From contig JAATEZ010000185.1 in NCBI GenBank assembly GCA_015655485.1, positions 1-17,234 on the forward strand: a DNA stretch of 17,234 nucleotides. Direction: 5' to 3'. The notes under the pieces are model-generated. The model did no database searches. It saw nothing but the letters and a program-made list of their open reading frames with translations, and was not told the origin of the DNA. This stretch comes from Lactobacillales bacterium (GTDB taxonomy: Bacteria > Bacillota > Bacilli > Lactobacillales > Vagococcaceae). This document shows positions 15,782 through 17,234 of the stretch, piece by piece; position 1 is the stretch's first letter; each line of letters begins with the position of its first letter. A program made the position numbers and the translations under genes.

Positions 15782-15896
15782 GAAAAGCTGAATGAGGTGC
15801 GTCTGGCTTTGAGCAAATTAGGAAATTTGAACAAAGATGATTTTTATTTTTGCGAAAATTTATCTATTTGCCGATAAACCAGCCTCATGAAGCTGG
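15782..15896. repeat. Palindromic intergenic repeat, unit 2 (reference unit)
   Basis: A 115-base unit beginning GAAAAGCTGAATGAGG. The ends pair: AGCT-GA-ATGAGG (15786-15797) with CCTCAT-GA-AGCT (15883-15894), and CTGG (15803-15806) with CCAG (15879-15882). The middle (15823-15872) recurs at 16031-16080 with 47 of 50 identical bases by hand count. The 54 bases 15766-15819 recur at 15888-15941 with 52 identical. The linker to unit 3 is again ATCATAA (15897-15903). Confidence 0.85.
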
Positions 15897-15903
15897 ATCA
15901 TAA

Positions 15904-16104
15904 GAAAAGCTGAATGAGATGTGTCTGGCTTTGAGCAAATTGCCTTTCCCTCCCAAATTTATTTGGGACTAGGTCTCAAGAGAGAACCGACATCGAAGAG
16001 CCTTAAAAATTTTAGAAAGACCGCAGTAGGGAATTTGAACAAAGATGATTTTTATTTTTGCAAAAATTTATCTATTTGTCAAAAGGTCTGCCTCATAAAG
16101 CTGA
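15904..16104. repeat. Palindromic intergenic repeat, unit 3 with 86-base insertion
   Basis: A 201-base unit, equal to unit 2 (115) plus an 86-base segment at 15942-16027. The end pairing is kept: AGCT (15908-15911) and ATGAG (15914-15918) with CTCAT (16092-16096) and AGCT (16099-16102). The inserted segment contains the palindrome TCCCAAAT-TT-ATTTGGGA (15951-15968). No convincing protein gene lies in 15590-16136. Confidence 0.8.
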
Positions 16105-16136
16105 GCGCAAAAAAAATATAATTTTGGAAAAGAGAA

Positions 16137-16172
16137 AAAAACTGGTAAACGATTTTTCGTTTACAAGTTTTT
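16137..16172 (-). terminator. hup intrinsic terminator
   Basis: Arms 16137-16151 and 16158-16172 form a 15-bp stem with one mismatch around a 6-base loop, core GTAAACG/CGTTTAC, and end in a T-run on the minus strand. It lies 13 bases after the hup stop. Confidence 0.85.
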
Positions 16173-16185
16173 ATTCTTTGTCGAT

Positions 16186-16461
16186 TTATTTTACAGCATC
16201 TTTTAACGCTTTACCTGGTTTGAATGCAGGTACTTTACTTGCAGGGATTTGAATCTCTGCACCAGTTTGAGGGTTACGACCTTTACGTGCTGCACGAGCG
16301 CGTACTTCGAAGTTGCCAAATCCGATCAATTGAACTTTTTCACCATTAGCAAGAGCATCTTGAATAGTTGAAAATACAGCGTCAACAGCTGCCGTTGCGT
16401 CTTTCTTAGTTAAACCAGTTTGAGAAGCAACGTTATCGATTAATTCTGCTTTGTTAGCCAT
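16186..16461 (-). CDS. hup: DNA-binding protein HU
   Basis: A 91-residue nucleoid protein that binds DNA as a homodimer and bends it; it is usually essential in low-GC Gram-positives with one HU gene. The sequence is typical throughout: MANKAELID start, LTKKDATAAVDAVF helices, VQLIGFGNFEVRARAARKGRNPQTG with the DNA-contacting arm and the intercalating Pro in RNPQTG, and the PAFKPGKALKDAVK end. ATG at 16461 is preceded by AAGGAGGTGA (core 16474-16480), a very strong ribosome binding site that fits an abundant protein. It is flanked upstream by der, as in many Firmicutes, and has its own promoter and terminator. Confidence 0.98.
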   Translation of the reverse strand: MANKAELIDNVASQTGLTKKDATAAVDAVFSTIQDALANGEKVQLIGFGNFEVRARAARKGRNPQTGAEIQIPASKVPAFKPGKALKDAVK

Positions 16462-16490
16462 GTACTATTTTCACCTCCTTAAAGAGAGCT

Positions 16491-16571
16491 TAGATGTGTA
16501 AATAAACATCTACAATAATCATTTTTGAGTGGTCCAAAAATGAGCATCAAAATATTGATGAATTCAATATT
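16491..16571 (-). promoter_or_regulatory. Structured hup leader with three consecutive hairpins
   Basis: Between the putative hup promoter and its ribosome binding site lie three inverted repeats: TAGATGT/ACATCTA (16491-16497, 16506-16512), TCATTTTTG/CAAAAATGA (16519-16527, 16535-16543) and CATCAA/TTGATG (16545-16550, 16555-16560). The last overlaps AATATTGA/TCAATATT (16551-16558, 16564-16571). They could be leader RNA hairpins or protein-binding palindromes. None has a typical terminator T-run. Confidence 0.5.
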
Positions 16572-16580
16572 TATGTTATC

Positions 16581-16609
16581 AAGATATCATAGGAAGTCTT
16601 TAATAGCAA
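16581..16609 (-). promoter_or_regulatory. Candidate hup promoter
   Basis: On the minus strand, TTGCTA (16604-16609) and TATCTT (16581-16586) are 17 bases apart, with TGA directly before the -10 (extended element). It predicts a leader of about 110-115 bases. TTGGAC at 16530-16535 could serve a closer start site but has no good -10. Confidence 0.45.
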
Positions 16610-16708
16610 GGGATTTAACCATTTATTTAGAAAAAAAACTTATTTTAGCTATTCCTTATAGTTTAAGTTGCGTAAAAAACTCAAATGTGGTAAAATGCCG
16701 ATTTCCCG

Positions 16709-17234
16709 CTATTTTCTTCTTCTGGGGATGACTCGGATCGGTGTCCCCTCAAAATTAAAAGCTTTGCGGATCTGATTTTCTAAAAAACGCTCATAAGAAA
16801 AGTGCATCAATTCTTCTTCATTGACGAAAATAACAAAAGTCGGCGGTTTTACTGCGACTTGTGTGCAATAAAAAATCTTTAGCCGCTTGCCTTTGTCAGT
16901 GGGTGTAGGGTTGATCGCTACCGCATCCATAATGATATCGTTCAACAAAGCGGATGGAACCCGCAAGTTCTGATTCATGCTGACAGTTTCGATCAAATCA
17001 GGCAGATTATTTAAACGCTGTTTAGTCAAAGCTGAAACAAAAATAATAGGGGCATAATCTAAATAAACAAATTCTTTACGAATATCTTTTTCAAAATCAC
17101 GCATCGTATTAGTTTCTTTTTTCAGAGTGTCCCATTTATTAACAACGATAAGGATCCCTTTGCCTGCTTCATGAGCGTAGCCGGCAATTTTTTTATCTTG
17201 TTCGCTGATACCTTCTTCAGCATTTAAAATCATT
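16709..17234 (-). CDS. der: Ribosome biogenesis GTPase Der, C-terminal part (cut by the window)
   Basis: The last 174-175 residues of Der (EngA), a double-GTPase needed for 50S subunit assembly. Seen here are the end of the second GTPase domain, with LNAEEGISEQDKKIAGYA, the G4 motif NKWD and a G5-like VSAL, followed by the KH-like domain unique to Der, with PPTFVIFVN and YERFLENQIRKAFNFEGTPIRVIPRRRK at the C-terminus. The frame is open to the window edge, so the Met near 17233 is internal. The stop is at 16709. No strong terminator follows; hup starts about 250 bases downstream. Confidence 0.95.
   Translation of the reverse strand, partial: MILNAEEGISEQDKKIAGYAHEAGKGILIVVNKWDTLKKETNTMRDFEKDIRKEFVYLDYAPIIFVSALTKQRLNNLPDLIETVSMNQNLRVPSALLNDIIMDAVAINPTPTDKGKRLKIFYCTQVAVKPPTFVIFVNEEELMHFSYERFLENQIRKAFNFEGTPIRVIPRRRK

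Noticed and set aside
15586..15834. 82-codon open frame on the minus strand over repeat units 1 and 2
   Set aside because: No ribosome binding site or recognisable domain; it runs across the repeat junctions and into the leader of the AroB-like gene.
15661..16104. CRISPR-like reading of the repeats
   Set aside because: Repeat lengths near 115 bases, palindromic ends, 7-base linkers and no cas genes; spacing is not CRISPR-like.
15921..16121. 66-codon open frame across repeat unit 3 and its insertion
   Set aside because: It starts with GTG without a ribosome binding site and lies wholly in repeat sequence; the related frames of the other copies are interrupted differently.

Overview
The window looks like a chromosomal core-genome segment of a low-GC Gram-positive bacterium of the Lactobacillales, most likely Enterococcaceae. 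The reasons are the AT-rich sequence, strong AAGGAGG-type ribosome binding sites, a CtsR heat-shock operator at clpB, the recU-PBP1a pair, the dnaD-nth pair, and a der-hup-[AroB-like]-ypiA-ypiB block. The species cannot be fixed from sequence alone. There is no rRNA, tRNA, transposase or CRISPR array.

Layout. Positions 3-1933 (+): an Eis-like N-acetyltransferase whose start lies just outside the window, then a small polytopic membrane protein. A bidirectional terminator separates these from clpB (-), whose promoter overlaps a CtsR box. Divergent from clpB are recU and a class A penicillin-binding protein (+), closed by a 25-bp perfect terminator hairpin. Next, on the minus strand, come D-Ala-D-Ala ligase, dnaD and nth (read from high to low coordinates). 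A membrane-anchored alpha/beta hydrolase (+) diverges from the ligase and converges with a membrane-anchored Pmp23/CwlT-like lysozyme (-). From 12675 to the right end everything is on the minus strand: der (partial), hup, a long intergenic repeat array, a dehydroquinate-synthase-like protein without its catalytic residues, a YpiA-type TPR protein and YpiB.

Functional themes are cell-wall synthesis and remodelling (PBP1a, Ddl, lysozyme-like protein), DNA replication, repair and recombination (DnaD, Nth, RecU, HU), ribosome assembly (Der) and proteostasis (ClpB).

The least expected items are four. (1) A three-unit tandem array of about 115-bp palindromic elements at 15661-16104; its units are joined by identical 7-nt linkers and one carries an exact 86-nt insertion. 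A diverged single copy lies at the 3' end of nth and supplies the nth stop codon. (2) The AroB-fold pseudoenzyme candidate at 14501-15580, sitting where Bacillus carries its aro operon next to ypiA-ypiB. (3) A ligase of DdlB/clostridial type away from murF, possibly a second Ddl. (4) A hup leader with three consecutive hairpins.

All domain and motif calls were made by eye from translations; no database search was run.
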